Notes under the pieces: generated by a model
Database searches by the model: none
What the model saw: only the letters and a program-made list of their open reading frames with translations
Told to the model about the DNA's origin: nothing
Shown here: piece by piece, positions 26,270 through 35,425 of the stretch
Layout of the letters: every line of letters starts with the position of its first letter
How positions within the stretch are numbered: the stretch's first letter is position 1
Translations under genes and position numbers: made by a program
Source: Egaibacter danicus
GTDB taxonomy: Bacteria > Pseudomonadota > Gammaproteobacteria > Burkholderiales > Burkholderiaceae_C
Direction of reading: 5' to 3'
Assembly (NCBI GenBank): GCA_016707075.1
Contig: JADJII010000009.1
Location: 171,372 to 235,371 of the forward strand
Length of the DNA stretch: 64,000 nucleotides

Positions 26270-27256
26270 ATGATGGAGGTTTGCCTCCAGGCTGCCCTCT
26301 CCACCATCACTGTGAAACCTCAACCCAGCCGATTGCTCGCCTACCTCTGTCTCGCCTTGTGCATGTCTCTGGTTGGTACCTACGTTGCGCTGTCCAAGCC
26401 CCTCGTGGCCGCTCTCCCCGTCTTCTTGCTGGCATGGCTGCGCTTCGGCATCGCCGGAATCGCCATGGGACGCTGGCTGATCAAGCCGGCTGGCGAACCT
26501 CCGATGACGAGCGCAACAAAAAGGCTCGTTTTCCTGGAGTCCTTCCTGGGTAATTTCCTGTTCTCGATCTGTATGTTGTACGGCGTGAGCATGACCAGCG
26601 CGGTGTCGGCCGGTGTCATCCTGGCCGCCATTCCAGCCGTGGTGGCCATCATGGGCTGGCTCTTTCTGGGTGAGCGAATCGAGCGCCGCGTCTGGGCTGC
26701 CATCGCCTGCGCAGCGGTCGGCATTGGCTTAATGGCGCTATCAAAGTCAGAGCACTTCACGCATATAAATAGTGGTCTAGATGCCGATTTGGCTCATGAA
26801 AAAGCACTGATTGGCAATCTGCTGGTGTTTGGAGCCGTATTGTGTGAAGGCGCTTATGTGGTGATTGGCAAGCGTCTCACCGGTGCGCTAAGCCCCAAAC
26901 GCATCTCTTCGATGATCAACCTCTGGGGATTTGTGTTGATGACGCCGGCAGGCATCTATCTCGCCAGCGATTTTGATTTTGCCTCGGTTGCGGCAAATAC
27001 CTGGCTGCTGCTCGTGTTCTATGCGCTGGCTGCCAGCATGTGGACCGTATGGTTGTGGATGACCGGCGTGAAAACAGTACCGGCCGCCAAAGCCGGCGTC
27101 TTCACTGTGATGCTGCCCGTCTCTGCGGCCCTGACGGGTGTATGGCTGCTAGGCGAAAGCCTCAGCGGACTCCAGTTGCTGGCGTTTGGCATCGCGCTGC
27201 TGGGAGTGGTTCTGGCGACATTGCCCAGCCGGGCCATCGCCCCACCCGGGGCCTGA
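26270..27256 (+). CDS. EamA/DMT-family transporter
   Basis: An inner-membrane protein (328 aa) with two EamA repeats and about ten membrane segments, for example LLAYLCLALCMSLVGTYVAL, LVFGAVLCEGAYVVIGKRL and VFTVMLPVSAALTGVWLLGE. Family members export amino acids or metabolites; the substrate cannot be read from sequence. The ATG at 26270 (MMEVCLQ) is preferred, since the 36 residues upstream are not membrane-like. Divergence from puuB hints at an amine or amino acid, but this is weak. Confidence 0.85.
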   Translation: MMEVCLQAALSTITVKPQPSRLLAYLCLALCMSLVGTYVALSKPLVAALPVFLLAWLRFGIAGIAMGRWLIKPAGEPPMTSATKRLVFLESFLGNFLFSICMLYGVSMTSAVSAGVILAAIPAVVAIMGWLFLGERIERRVWAAIACAAVGIGLMALSKSEHFTHINSGLDADLAHEKALIGNLLVFGAVLCEGAYVVIGKRLTGALSPKRISSMINLWGFVLMTPAGIYLASDFDFASVAANTWLLLVFYALAASMWTVWLWMTGVKTVPAAKAGVFTVMLPVSAALTGVWLLGESLSGLQLLAFGIALLGVVLATLPSRAIAPPGA

Positions 27257-27278
27257 GCGTTGAAGCTGGTTGGGGACC

Positions 27279-27800
27279 TTACACCAGTCTTGTAGAGCTG
27301 ACGACCATGCCGTCTTCATCAGCATAGAGCCAGTCACCCGGGCGCACCCAGACACCTTGAACCTGAACGGTGCCGCCAGACTGGCCCTGATTTTTCTTTC
27401 GGGTAGGTAGCGGCATGCTTGCCAATGCGCGAATGCCAACTGGGTGACCTGCAAGTTCCGCGACATCACGCACACAACCGTCAATCACCACCCCGGCCCA
27501 GCCATTGCGTGCAGCGGCAGCACCGAGATTGCCGCCCAGCAATGCCCTGCGAAGCGAGCCGCCACCGTCAACTACCAGCACTCTCGCAAAGCGTCCTTCC
27601 GGCCCGTCGACAAAGCCGGGGGAATCCACTGCCGCCTTGACCAGCGAATTGTCTTCATGGCACTTCACCGTCATGACAGGACCGCAAAATCTCTTCACCG
27701 CACCAAAATCACGAAACGCAGGAGGAAGAACCCGGAAATCACCCGAGGCGTCGTCCTGATGGGCATCACACAAGTCACAAGTTGCGAACTGGAAAGTCAT
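27279..27800 (-). CDS. RraA-like protein / HMG aldolase family
   Basis: A 173-aa member of the RraA/4-hydroxy-4-methyl-2-oxoglutarate aldolase fold. Conserved parts are LVVDGGGSLRRALLGGNLG, GWAGVVIDGCVRDVAEL and the C-terminal WLYADEDGMVV. Members either inhibit RNase E (RraA) or act as class II aldolase/oxaloacetate decarboxylases. The metal-binding G-x-x-RD type segment is present, so either is possible. AGGAGG stands 9 nt before the ATG at 27800, which decides the start over ATGs at 27809 and further upstream. Confidence 0.88.
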   Translation of the reverse strand: MTFQFATCDLCDAHQDDASGDFRVLPPAFRDFGAVKRFCGPVMTVKCHEDNSLVKAAVDSPGFVDGPEGRFARVLVVDGGGSLRRALLGGNLGAAAARNGWAGVVIDGCVRDVAELAGHPVGIRALASMPLPTRKKNQGQSGGTVQVQGVWVRPGDWLYADEDGMVVSSTRLV

Positions 27801-28068
27801 GCTGGTCATCCTCCTCAATGAACAAATAGTGTGTCATGGCGCGATGTTAACTGTGTCAACTCGCGCACTGCATGAACCCCTGTTCGTCGCAAACATGCGT
27901 CTCCAGAGGGAAAACAGGCTGAAAACACAGACTGAAAAAACAACACGCCAGAGTGAAAAAAATGCTTTTTCGCTTGGAAACAGGCTTTTTCTCCAGTAGC
28001 ATCCGCTTTGCCAGTGAAGAAGCAGTTTTTTGCTGGTGATTAATCAACTTCTAGAAGGACAATCAATC

Positions 28069-28518
28069 ATGGCAACTGCAAAAAAAGCTCCGGCTAAAAA
28101 AGCTGCTCCCGCAAAGAAAGCAGCTCCGGCTAAAAAGGCTGCTCCAGCCAAGAAAGTAGCAGCGAAGAAAGCTGCACCGGCCAAGAAAGCTGCTCCCGCT
28201 AAAAAGGTAGCAGCCAAGAAAGCCGCCCCGGCCAAAAAGCCAGCTGCAAAAAAAGCACCCGCCAAAAAGCGGACTGCCAACGCAGCATTCATGAAGGCCC
28301 TGACGCCTAGCGCCGCTCTGGCTTCCATTGTAGGTAACAGCCCGCTGCCACGCACCGAAGTGGTTAGCAAACTGTGGACTTACATCAAGAAGAACAAGCT
28401 GCAGGACGCCGTCAACAAGCGCATGATCAACGCTGATGCCAAGCTGAAGGAAGTCTTCAACAAGGCTCAAGTGTCCATGTTCGAGATGGCCGGCCTGATT
28501 GGCAAGCACTTGAAGTAA
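28069..28518 (+). CDS. Histone H1-like DNA-binding protein with SWIB domain
   Basis: The 149-aa protein has two parts. Residues 1-68 are an almost pure Lys/Ala/Pro tract built from AAPAKK and VAAKK repeats, resembling eukaryotic H1 tails. Residues about 70-149 form a SWIB/MDM2-like domain (ANAAFMKALTPSAALASIVG, PRTEVVSKLWTYIKKNKLQD, MFEMAGLIGKHLK). Such proteins are common in Burkholderiales and chlamydiae and are thought to coat or compact DNA. The start at 28069 follows GAAGGAC. A strong terminator follows. Confidence 0.93.
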   Translation: MATAKKAPAKKAAPAKKAAPAKKAAPAKKVAAKKAAPAKKAAPAKKVAAKKAAPAKKPAAKKAPAKKRTANAAFMKALTPSAALASIVGNSPLPRTEVVSKLWTYIKKNKLQDAVNKRMINADAKLKEVFNKAQVSMFEMAGLIGKHLK

Positions 28519-28543
28519 TCGGTACGTCCCGATTGCAGAAAGG

Positions 28544-28568
28544 GCCGACGCAAGTCGGCTTTTTTTTG
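28544..28568 (+). terminator. Rho-independent terminator of the H1-like gene
   Basis: GCCGAC (28544-28549) pairs with GTCGGC (28554-28559) around GCAA and is followed by at least eight T. It lies 26 nt after the stop codon. Confidence 0.92.
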
Positions 28569-28738
28569 ACCCGGCTCATATGCTGGGCAATCAGGATGCG
28601 GGTTTGTCCGGGGAGCAAATACCCGGACCCCTGCCGAACACAGGCATCTATGCTGGTTAGAATCTGTTCCCTTGAGGCAGGCATCCAAGAACTCCAAACC
28701 AAATTTGCCGGCCTTGGCGCACTCGATCAATACTCACT

Positions 28739-29749
28739 TTGCTACGCTTCCTCCTCACCCGTTTGAGTCTGATCATCCCGACCTTTTTGGGAATGACGCT
28801 CGTTGCCTTTTTCCTGATCCGCCTGGTACCTGGCGACCCGATTGAAACACTGGCTGGCGAGCGCGGCATCGACGCCACGCGGCATGCCGCCCTGCTCAAG
28901 GAATATGGGCTGGACCGGCCCGTGATCGTGCAATACGGGATCTACATCGGCCGGGTCCTGCATGGCGATCTCGGCAAATCCATCATCACTCATGAATCTG
29001 TCCTTAGTGAATTTCTGGCACTGTTTCCCGCAACCATTGAACTGGCGGTGTGCGCCATTTTGTTTGCGTTGATCATAGGCATACCGGCAGGCATATTGGC
29101 CGCCGTCAAACGCAATTCAATCCTGGATCACGGCGTGATGGGCGTATCGCTCGCTGGCTATTCCATGCCCATTTTCTGGTGGGGCCTGCTGCTTATATTG
29201 CTGTTTTCCGTTCAGCTTGATCTCACACCAGTTTCGGGGCGCCTCGATGTCAAATACTTTATCGAACCCACCACCGGATTTCTGTTGATCGACTCATTGC
29301 TATCCAAAGACAAGGGCGCGTTCTGGTCGACGGTATCGCACCTCATCCTGCCAATGATCGTTTTGGGTACCAACCCGCTCGCTGTCATTGCGCGCATGAC
29401 ACGTTCAGCGATGCTGGAGGTTTTGGGTGAAGACTACATCCGGACCGCTCGCGCAAAAGGCTTGTCCAATCTGCGCGTGGTGTCACTGCACGCATTTCGC
29501 AACGCACTCATTCCGGTCGTTACGGTGATCGGTTTGCAGGTGGGCGTGCTGTTTACCGGGGCTATCCTGACGGAAACCATTTTCTCCTGGCCTGGCGTGG
29601 GCAAATGGCTCATTGAGGCGATCAGCCGGCGTGACTACCCGGTTCTGCAAGGCGGCATGCTGCTGCTGGGTGTGATTGTCATGGTCGTGAATTTGCTGGT
29701 GGACATCACCTACGGCATCATCAATCCGCGCATCAGGCATCAGCGATGA
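28739..29749 (+). CDS. dppB: Dipeptide ABC transporter permease DppB
   Basis: First permease of a dipeptide/oligopeptide importer (336 aa, about six membrane segments). The start MLRFLLTRLSLIIPTF matches the family N-terminus and uses a TTG codon at 28739; no ATG or GTG fits. The EAA loop is EDYIRTARAKGLSNLRVVSL, and TLAGERGID, GYSMPIFWWG and LTETIFSWPGVGKWL are typical of DppB. The stop overlaps the dppC ATG. Confidence 0.94.
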   Translation: MLRFLLTRLSLIIPTFLGMTLVAFFLIRLVPGDPIETLAGERGIDATRHAALLKEYGLDRPVIVQYGIYIGRVLHGDLGKSIITHESVLSEFLALFPATIELAVCAILFALIIGIPAGILAAVKRNSILDHGVMGVSLAGYSMPIFWWGLLLILLFSVQLDLTPVSGRLDVKYFIEPTTGFLLIDSLLSKDKGAFWSTVSHLILPMIVLGTNPLAVIARMTRSAMLEVLGEDYIRTARAKGLSNLRVVSLHAFRNALIPVVTVIGLQVGVLFTGAILTETIFSWPGVGKWLIEAISRRDYPVLQGGMLLLGVIVMVVNLLVDITYGIINPRIRHQR

Positions 29750-30643
29750 GTACAGCTTTGAATAGCATGGCCGTCAAGCCGGCACCCGCTCAGCCACTTC
29801 GCGAGTTTTGGGGCTATTTCAGTGCCAACCGCGGTGCCTTGGCAGGTCTGGTGATCGTCATTGGCGTGTTGCTGGTCGCTATGTTTGCACCCCTGTTGGC
29901 GCCTCACGCACCGGATCTCACCAACAATACCGCCTTCCTGAAGCCCCCCTTCTGGCAAAGTGGCGGCTCGATTACATACCCGCTGGGTACTGACGCCATC
30001 GGACGGGATATTCTTTCCCGACTCATCCACGGGGCGAGACTGTCTCTCGTCATCGGCATTGCCGTGGTCGCACTGTCAGTTGTTGTGGGCACCATTCTGG
30101 GTTTGACAGCCGGGTACTTTCGCGGCATGTACGAAATCGGGATCATGCGGCTGATGGACATCATTTTGACACTCCCAAGCCTCCTGCTTGCCATCGTGAT
30201 CGTGGCTATCCTGGGGCCTGGTCTGATGAATGCCATGCTGGCGGTTGCCATTGTGGTGCTGCCGCACTACGTCCGAATCACTCGCGCCGCCGTGATTGCA
30301 GAAACCTCAAAGACTACGTAACTGCCGCTCGCATGAATGGTGCAGGCCATCTCCGACTGATGTTCAATGAAGTGCTCCCCAATTGCACGGCGCCCCTGAT
30401 CGTTCAGGCCTCTCTGGGCATCTCCACAGCCATACTGGACGCTGCCGCGCTGGGTTTTCTGGGCCTTGGTGCACAACCACCCTCGCCCGAGTGGGGAACC
30501 ATGCTGGCAGATGCCCGCGAATTTGTGTTGCGTGCCTGGTGGGTCGTGACATTCCGGGTCTTGCTATCCTGATTACGGTACTGGCATTCAACTTGCTCGG
30601 TGATGGCTTGCGCGATGCGTTTGACCCCAAGCTGAAACGCTGA
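29746..30643 (+). CDS. dppC: Dipeptide ABC transporter permease DppC, two frameshifts
   Basis: The second permease would be 299 aa, but needs two single-base insertions to read through. The first frame runs from MSTALNSMAV to AVIAETSK. After AAAG at 30309-30312 the protein continues one frame over (DYVTAARMNGAGHLRLMFNE, the EAA region, to AWWVVTF). At about 30553-30558 (TTCCGGG) it shifts again to end GLAILITVLAFNLLGDGLRD and DPKLKR. All conserved parts are present across the three frames. Either the gene is freshly inactivated or the assembly lost two bases. Confidence 0.88.
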
Positions 30644-30654
30644 AAGCTATTCCT

Positions 30655-31671
30655 ATGGCTCTCCTTGAAATTGAAAACCTGACCGTTGATTTCCCTTCCA
30701 GAAACAGCGTGATGCATGCCGTGGACGGCATCAGCCTGAGGCTGGAGGCTGGCGATGTGCTGGGCATTGTTGGCGAGTCAGGCTCCGGTAAAAGTGTCAC
30801 GATGATGGCGCTGATGGGCCTTGTCAGTTACCCCGGCCGGGTTAAGGCCGACAAGCTCCGCTTTGACGGACACGATCTGCTGGCCCTGTCGCCTGGTGAA
30901 CGCAACAAGCTTACCGGCAAAGACGTCGCCATGATTTTTCAGGACCCGACAACCAGCCTGAACCCCTGCTTTACCGTCGGATTTCAGCTGGCGGAAACGC
31001 TCAGGTTGCATTTGGGAATGGACGCCAAAGCCGCCAAGCGCCGGTCCATCGAATTGCTCGAGCAGGTCGGCATCCCTGCGCCTGAAAGCCGGCTCAAGGT
31101 GTATCCGCACCAGATGTCTGGCGGCATGAATCAGCGGGTCATGATAGCCATGGCAATTGCCTGCAACCCCAAGTTGCTGATTGCCGATGAACCAACGACT
31201 GCACTGGATGTCACGATTCAGGCACAAATCCTGGATCTCCTGCGGAGTCTGCAAAAAGAGCGTGGCATGGCGCTCGTGCTGATCACCCACAACATGGGTG
31301 TCGTCTCCGAGATGGCCCAACGTGTCGCCGTGATGTATGCAGGACAAATCATGGAAGAGCAAACTGCAGTGGCGCTGTTCGGACGGCCTCAGCATCCCTA
31401 CACTGAGGCTCTGATGGCCGCCCTGCCCGAGCGCAGCGATGGCTTGTCGCGACTGGCCACCATCCCCGGTATGGTGCCGGGTTTATATGATCGTCCGACC
31501 GGGTGCCTGTTTGCGCCTCGATGCTCCTATGCCAGTGACCGGTGTCGTTCGGAAAGACCACCGTTGCGTGCATGGCAGGACGGCATGATTCGTTGCCACT
31601 ACGCGCTGGGAGATGCCAGTGCAGGCGACGCCATGCATTCGGGGAAAAACCTGGAAGCGGCTTCGTTATGA
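30655..31671 (+). CDS. dppD: Dipeptide ABC transporter ATP-binding protein DppD
   Basis: One of two ATPases of the importer (338 aa). It has Walker A GESGSGKSV, the signature MSGGMNQRVMIAMA, Walker B LLIADEPTTALD, the switch ITHNMGVV and the oligopeptide-family C-terminal cysteine motif GCLFAPRCSYASDRC. It starts 12 nt after dppC and its end overlaps the dppF start. Confidence 0.95.
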   Translation: MALLEIENLTVDFPSRNSVMHAVDGISLRLEAGDVLGIVGESGSGKSVTMMALMGLVSYPGRVKADKLRFDGHDLLALSPGERNKLTGKDVAMIFQDPTTSLNPCFTVGFQLAETLRLHLGMDAKAAKRRSIELLEQVGIPAPESRLKVYPHQMSGGMNQRVMIAMAIACNPKLLIADEPTTALDVTIQAQILDLLRSLQKERGMALVLITHNMGVVSEMAQRVAVMYAGQIMEEQTAVALFGRPQHPYTEALMAALPERSDGLSRLATIPGMVPGLYDRPTGCLFAPRCSYASDRCRSERPPLRAWQDGMIRCHYALGDASAGDAMHSGKNLEAASL

Positions 31672-32686
31672 GCACACCTCAAACTTCCGCATCCAATGCC
31701 CCCGTTGTAGTGGCCAGAGATCTGCGTCAGATTTACAAGATAAGCCGGGGACTGTTCCGTGAAGCGGATCGGCTGCAGGCCGTAGGGGGCGTTTCGTTTT
31801 CAGTAAATCCCGGCAAAACCCTGGCTGTGGTCGGCGAATCCGGCTGTGGCAAGTCGACGCTGGCTCGCATGGTCTCACTGATTGAAACCCCGACTTCCGG
31901 TGAACTCCAGCTGAGTGGAGTCGACGTTGTCAAGGCATCATCAGATGATCGGCATGCCTTGCGCCGCACAGTGCAGCTGGTATTTCAGAACCCTTATGGG
32001 TCATTGAACCCGCGTAAAAAGATTGGCGCCATTCTGGAAGCCCCACTTGAAATCAACACGGACATGCAGACACCTGAGCGCACCGAAAGGGCACGCAGCA
32101 TGTTGGCCATGGTCGGTTTGCGGCCGGAACACTATGACCGATACCCGCATATGTTCTCCGGCGGACAGCGGCAGCGCATCGCGATCGCCCGAGCCTTGAT
32201 GCTCAAACCGGCCCTGGTAGTGGCCGATGAGCCCGTTTCTGCGCTGGACGTCTCCATTCAGGCACAGGTGCTGAATCTGCTCGCTGACCTGCAACAGGAG
32301 CTGGGATTAGCCTATCTGTTTATTTCGCATGATCTGGGCGTTGTCAAACACATTGCGCATGACGTTCTGGTGATGTACCTGGGACATGCAGTTGAGCAGG
32401 GCGAGAAGAAAATCATTTTTTCCCGCCCGCTTCATCCCTATACACAGGCTCTTCTGGCATCCACACCTGGCCTGGTCGGTACCGGCTCCGGCCTGGCGCG
32501 CAAGGTTTTGACAGGTGAACTACCATCTCCCCTGAATCCACCCAGTGGATGCGTTTTTCGACACGCTGTCCCAATGTTACCAGCCGCTGCCGCGCTGAGC
32601 GCCCTGTGTTGCGCGAGCTGGAAGGCCGACAGGTAGCATGTCATGAAGCCGAACAATTTACCCAAACCGCTGCTCTGCAGCATTAA
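31668..32686 (+). CDS. dppF: Dipeptide ABC transporter ATP-binding protein DppF, frameshift near 3' end
   Basis: The second ATPase. Walker A GESGCGKST, the signature FSGGQRQRIAIARA and Walker B LVVADEPVSALD are intact. Near residue 298 the frame breaks after PPSGCVFR. The expected C-terminus TRCPNVTSRCRAERPVLREL and onward to a TAA at 32684 lies one frame over, so a base is missing at about 32556-32560. As written, the frame ends early at 32636 without the cysteine motif. Full length would be 339 aa. The start at 31668 overlaps the dppD stop. Confidence 0.9.
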
Positions 32687-32705
32687 CCCTAGAGGAGTCC
32701 AAAAG

Positions 32706-34337
32706 ATGATTCAATCCAAATCAGGTACCGGCCGAAAACTGCCGGCGAAACGTGCGCTGCTGTGCGCACTGGCGCTGCCTGCCGTCATGGCCCTATCACC
32801 CGTTTCTGCCAAAACACTGGTGTATTGCTCAGAAGGCAGCCCGGAAAACTTCTCCCCCAGCATCAACACCACGGGAACATCCTTTGACGTCATCGAGCAG
32901 ATCTATGACAACGTTGTGCAGTTTGAGCGCGGCGGCACCAAAGTAGGTCCCGGTCTGGCCGAGAAATGGACCGTTTCCAAGGATGGCAAGGAGTACACCT
33001 TCTCGCTGCGCAAAGGTGTCAAATGGCAAAGCAATAAAAACTTCAAGCCCACACGCGACTTGAATGCCGACGATATTGTTTTCAATTTTGACCGCCAGAT
33101 GAAGGAGACCAGCCCCTACTTCAAGGTCACCAGCGCCAATCACTCCTACTTCTCTGACATGGGCTTTGACAAGCTCATCAAATCGGTAGAAAAGGTTGAT
33201 GATTCCACCGTCAAGATCACGCTGAACCAGGCTGAGGCACCTTTCCTGTCGACTCTGGCCATGCAGTTTTCTGCGATCCAGTCCAAGGAATACGCAGATG
33301 CCATGCTCAAGGCAGGGACACCAGAAAAAATTGACCAGGAGCCCGTCGGAACTGGCCCATTCCAGCTGGTTCAATACCAGAAAGACGCCATCATCCGCTT
33401 CAAGTCATTTCCAGAGCATTGGGCTGGCAAAGCCAAGATTGATGACCTGGTATTCGCCATCACCACGGATGCATCCGTGCGTTGGGCCAAGCTGCAAAAA
33501 GGTGAATGCCATGTCATGCCTTACCCTAACCCGGCTGACCTGCCTGCCATGCGAGCCGATGCCAACGTCACCTTGCTAACGCAACCCGGCTTGAATATCG
33601 GCTATCTGGCTTACAACACGACCAAGAAGCCGTTTGATGATGTCCGCGTCCGCAAAGCTATCAACATGGCCATCAACAAGCAGGCGATTGTCGATGGTGT
33701 TTATCTGAGCACCGGTGTTGCTGCGAAGAACCCTATTCCTCCAGCACAATGGTCATACAACAACGCCATCAAGGATGACCCGTTTGATCAGGCGGCCGCA
33801 CAGAAAATGCTGGCAGCAGCGGGATACCCGAACGGGTTCAGCACCGACCTGTGGGCCATGCCCGTGCAGCGTCCCTACAACCCCAACGCCAAGCGCATTG
33901 CGGAGTTGATGCAGGCGGATCTGGCCAAAATTGGCGTGAAAGCAGAAATCAAGAGCTTCGAATGGGGTGAATACCGCAAGCGCATGCAGGCTGGCGAACA
34001 CCAGATGGGCATGCTGGGCTGGACCGGTGACAACGGCGACCCGGACAACTTCCTGCACGTGCTGCTCGGTTGCGATTCTGCAAGAGGTAACGGCTCCAAC
34101 GTCGCCAAGTTCTGCTACAAACCCTTTGAGGACTTGATCCAGAAAGCTAAAACCGAGTCCAACCCTGCCGAGCGGACCAAGCTCTATGAACAGGCTCAAG
34201 TAATCTTCAAAGAGCAGGCTCCGTGGTTCACCATTGCTCACGCCGTGCAAACCAAACCAGTACGCAAAGAAGTCATCGACTTCAAACTCAGCCCATTCGG
34301 CCGTCACACGTTCTACGGCGTTGACATCAAAGAGTAA
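32706..34337 (+). CDS. dppA: Dipeptide-binding periplasmic protein
   Basis: The substrate-binding protein of the dipeptide importer (SBP family 5, 543 aa). The signal peptide KRALLCALALPAVMALSPVS is followed by the mature start KTLVYCSEGSPENFSPS, typical of DppA. LNIGYLAYNTTKKPFDDVRV and GWTGDNGDPDNFLHVLLG are conserved. AGGAG precedes the ATG at 32706. Here dppA is last in the operon (BCDFA) and has its own terminator; in E. coli it is first. Confidence 0.95.
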   Translation: MIQSKSGTGRKLPAKRALLCALALPAVMALSPVSAKTLVYCSEGSPENFSPSINTTGTSFDVIEQIYDNVVQFERGGTKVGPGLAEKWTVSKDGKEYTFSLRKGVKWQSNKNFKPTRDLNADDIVFNFDRQMKETSPYFKVTSANHSYFSDMGFDKLIKSVEKVDDSTVKITLNQAEAPFLSTLAMQFSAIQSKEYADAMLKAGTPEKIDQEPVGTGPFQLVQYQKDAIIRFKSFPEHWAGKAKIDDLVFAITTDASVRWAKLQKGECHVMPYPNPADLPAMRADANVTLLTQPGLNIGYLAYNTTKKPFDDVRVRKAINMAINKQAIVDGVYLSTGVAAKNPIPPAQWSYNNAIKDDPFDQAAAQKMLAAAGYPNGFSTDLWAMPVQRPYNPNAKRIAELMQADLAKIGVKAEIKSFEWGEYRKRMQAGEHQMGMLGWTGDNGDPDNFLHVLLGCDSARGNGSNVAKFCYKPFEDLIQKAKTESNPAERTKLYEQAQVIFKEQAPWFTIAHAVQTKPVRKEVIDFKLSPFGRHTFYGVDIKE

Positions 34338-34362
34338 TCTTCAAGGCTGAGACGCCACACAC

Positions 34363-34396
34363 AAAAAGGGCTGTCTTTACGACAGCCCTTTTTTTA
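34363..34396 (+). terminator. Rho-independent terminator of the dpp operon
   Basis: AAAAAGGGCTGTC (34363-34375) pairs with GACAGCCCTTTTT (34381-34393) around a 5-nt loop, with a T-run on the plus strand and an A-run opposite. It is probably bidirectional, serving dppA and the converging proline iminopeptidase gene. Confidence 0.9.
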
Positions 34397-34401
34397 TCCT
34401 C

Positions 34402-35346
34402 TCAATCGAATCGCCCGGTTATCTTGAACAGGTCTGTTGCACTCACAAGGGCGTGAGCAATACCCGGCTCGGATGCAGCATGACCAGCATCTTCCACGAT
34501 CGTGAACACAGCCTCTTGCCAGGCCTGATGCAGTCGCCAGGCAGAAGTTGGCGGGCATATCACGTCATAGCGCCCCTGCACGATGATGGCTGGCACGTGA
34601 CGAATGCGATCCACATTGCGAACCAGTTGGTCTTCAGAAAAAAATCCTTCATGGCAGAAGTAGTGCGCTTCCAGTCGCCCCACGCCCAGCGCCACGGCAT
34701 CAGAGCCAAATGCCTCGACGTCTTGCGGATGTGGCAGCAGGTGCAGGCAACTACCCTCGTAACGACTCCAGCTGCGCGCTGCTGCACCGCAAACTGCAGC
34801 ATCGTCACTGAACAGGCGTTTTGAATACGCCTCTAATAAATCGTCTCGTTCATCAATCGGAATGGGTGAGACGAACTGGGCATGCTCCTTCGGGAAAAAC
34901 TGGCCCATGCCGTGCATGAACCAGTCTATTTCCGCAGGCGTACACAGAAAGATACCGCGCAACACGAATCCCAGGCAACGCTGAGGATGGGATTGTCCAT
35001 AGGCCAGCGCCAGCGTTGAACCCCATGAACCGCCAAACACCAGCCACTGTTCAATGCCCAGCATCTGACGGATCTGCTCGATATCTTCAATCAGTAACTG
35101 CGTCGTGTTGTTGCGGTATTCGCCAAGCGGTGTCGATTGACCCGCACCGCGCTGGTCGAACAAAACAACCCGGTAGTGTGTCGGGTCAAAAAACTGCCGA
35201 TGCAGCGGCGACAAACCAGAGCCCGGGCCTCCATGCAGAAACAAGACCGGCGCACCATCCGGGTTGCCACACTCCTCCCAGTACAGGGTGTGCAACTCGT
35301 CTACGGTCAACCGCCCGGTCCGGTACGGTTCAATGGGTGGGTACAT
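34402..35346 (-). CDS. pip: Proline iminopeptidase
   Basis: This alpha/beta-hydrolase of peptidase family S33 (314 aa) releases N-terminal proline from peptides. It shows the oxyanion motif LFLHGGPGSGLSPLHRQFFD, DQRGAGQSTP, the nucleophile elbow GGSWGSTLALAYGQ, a catalytic Asp near QGRYDVICPP and the His in EDAGHAASEPG. It sits next to the dipeptide importer and would process imported peptides. The ATG at 35346 (MYPPIEPY) is the family-like start. Confidence 0.94.
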   Translation of the reverse strand: MYPPIEPYRTGRLTVDELHTLYWEECGNPDGAPVLFLHGGPGSGLSPLHRQFFDPTHYRVVLFDQRGAGQSTPLGEYRNNTTQLLIEDIEQIRQMLGIEQWLVFGGSWGSTLALAYGQSHPQRCLGFVLRGIFLCTPAEIDWFMHGMGQFFPKEHAQFVSPIPIDERDDLLEAYSKRLFSDDAAVCGAAARSWSRYEGSCLHLLPHPQDVEAFGSDAVALGVGRLEAHYFCHEGFFSEDQLVRNVDRIRHVPAIIVQGRYDVICPPTSAWRLHQAWQEAVFTIVEDAGHAASEPGIAHALVSATDLFKITGRFD

Positions 35347-35389
35347 AGGGAAACGTCTCAAAAACGTATCAATTGGTGATGAAATATGG

Positions 35390-35425
35390 CCTCAGCCCTT
35401 GTGATATATGCGTGAGTAGCTATTA
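35390..35425 (+). repeat. Dispersed intergenic repeat, copy 2
   Basis: CTCAGCCCTTGTGATAT followed by ATGCGTGAGTAGCTATTA. It is nearly identical to the inverted copy at 51514-51552 and matches the copy at 55857. It lies between pip and the end of the ThDP-enzyme gene. Confidence 0.65.

Noticed and set aside
26733..26780. Another copy of the dispersed repeat inside the EamA gene
   Set aside because: Only GCGCTATCAAA and ACGCATAT are shared by chance. The order differs and the segment is in a well-formed coding frame.
28081..28270. CRISPR-like or satellite repeat
   Set aside because: The repeats are codon-phased AAPAKK units inside a protein gene, without spacers.
28063..28509. Antisense open frame with Cys/Phe-rich repeats
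   Set aside because: It is the complement of the Lys/Ala repeat gene, and the repetition is only a reflection of that repeat.
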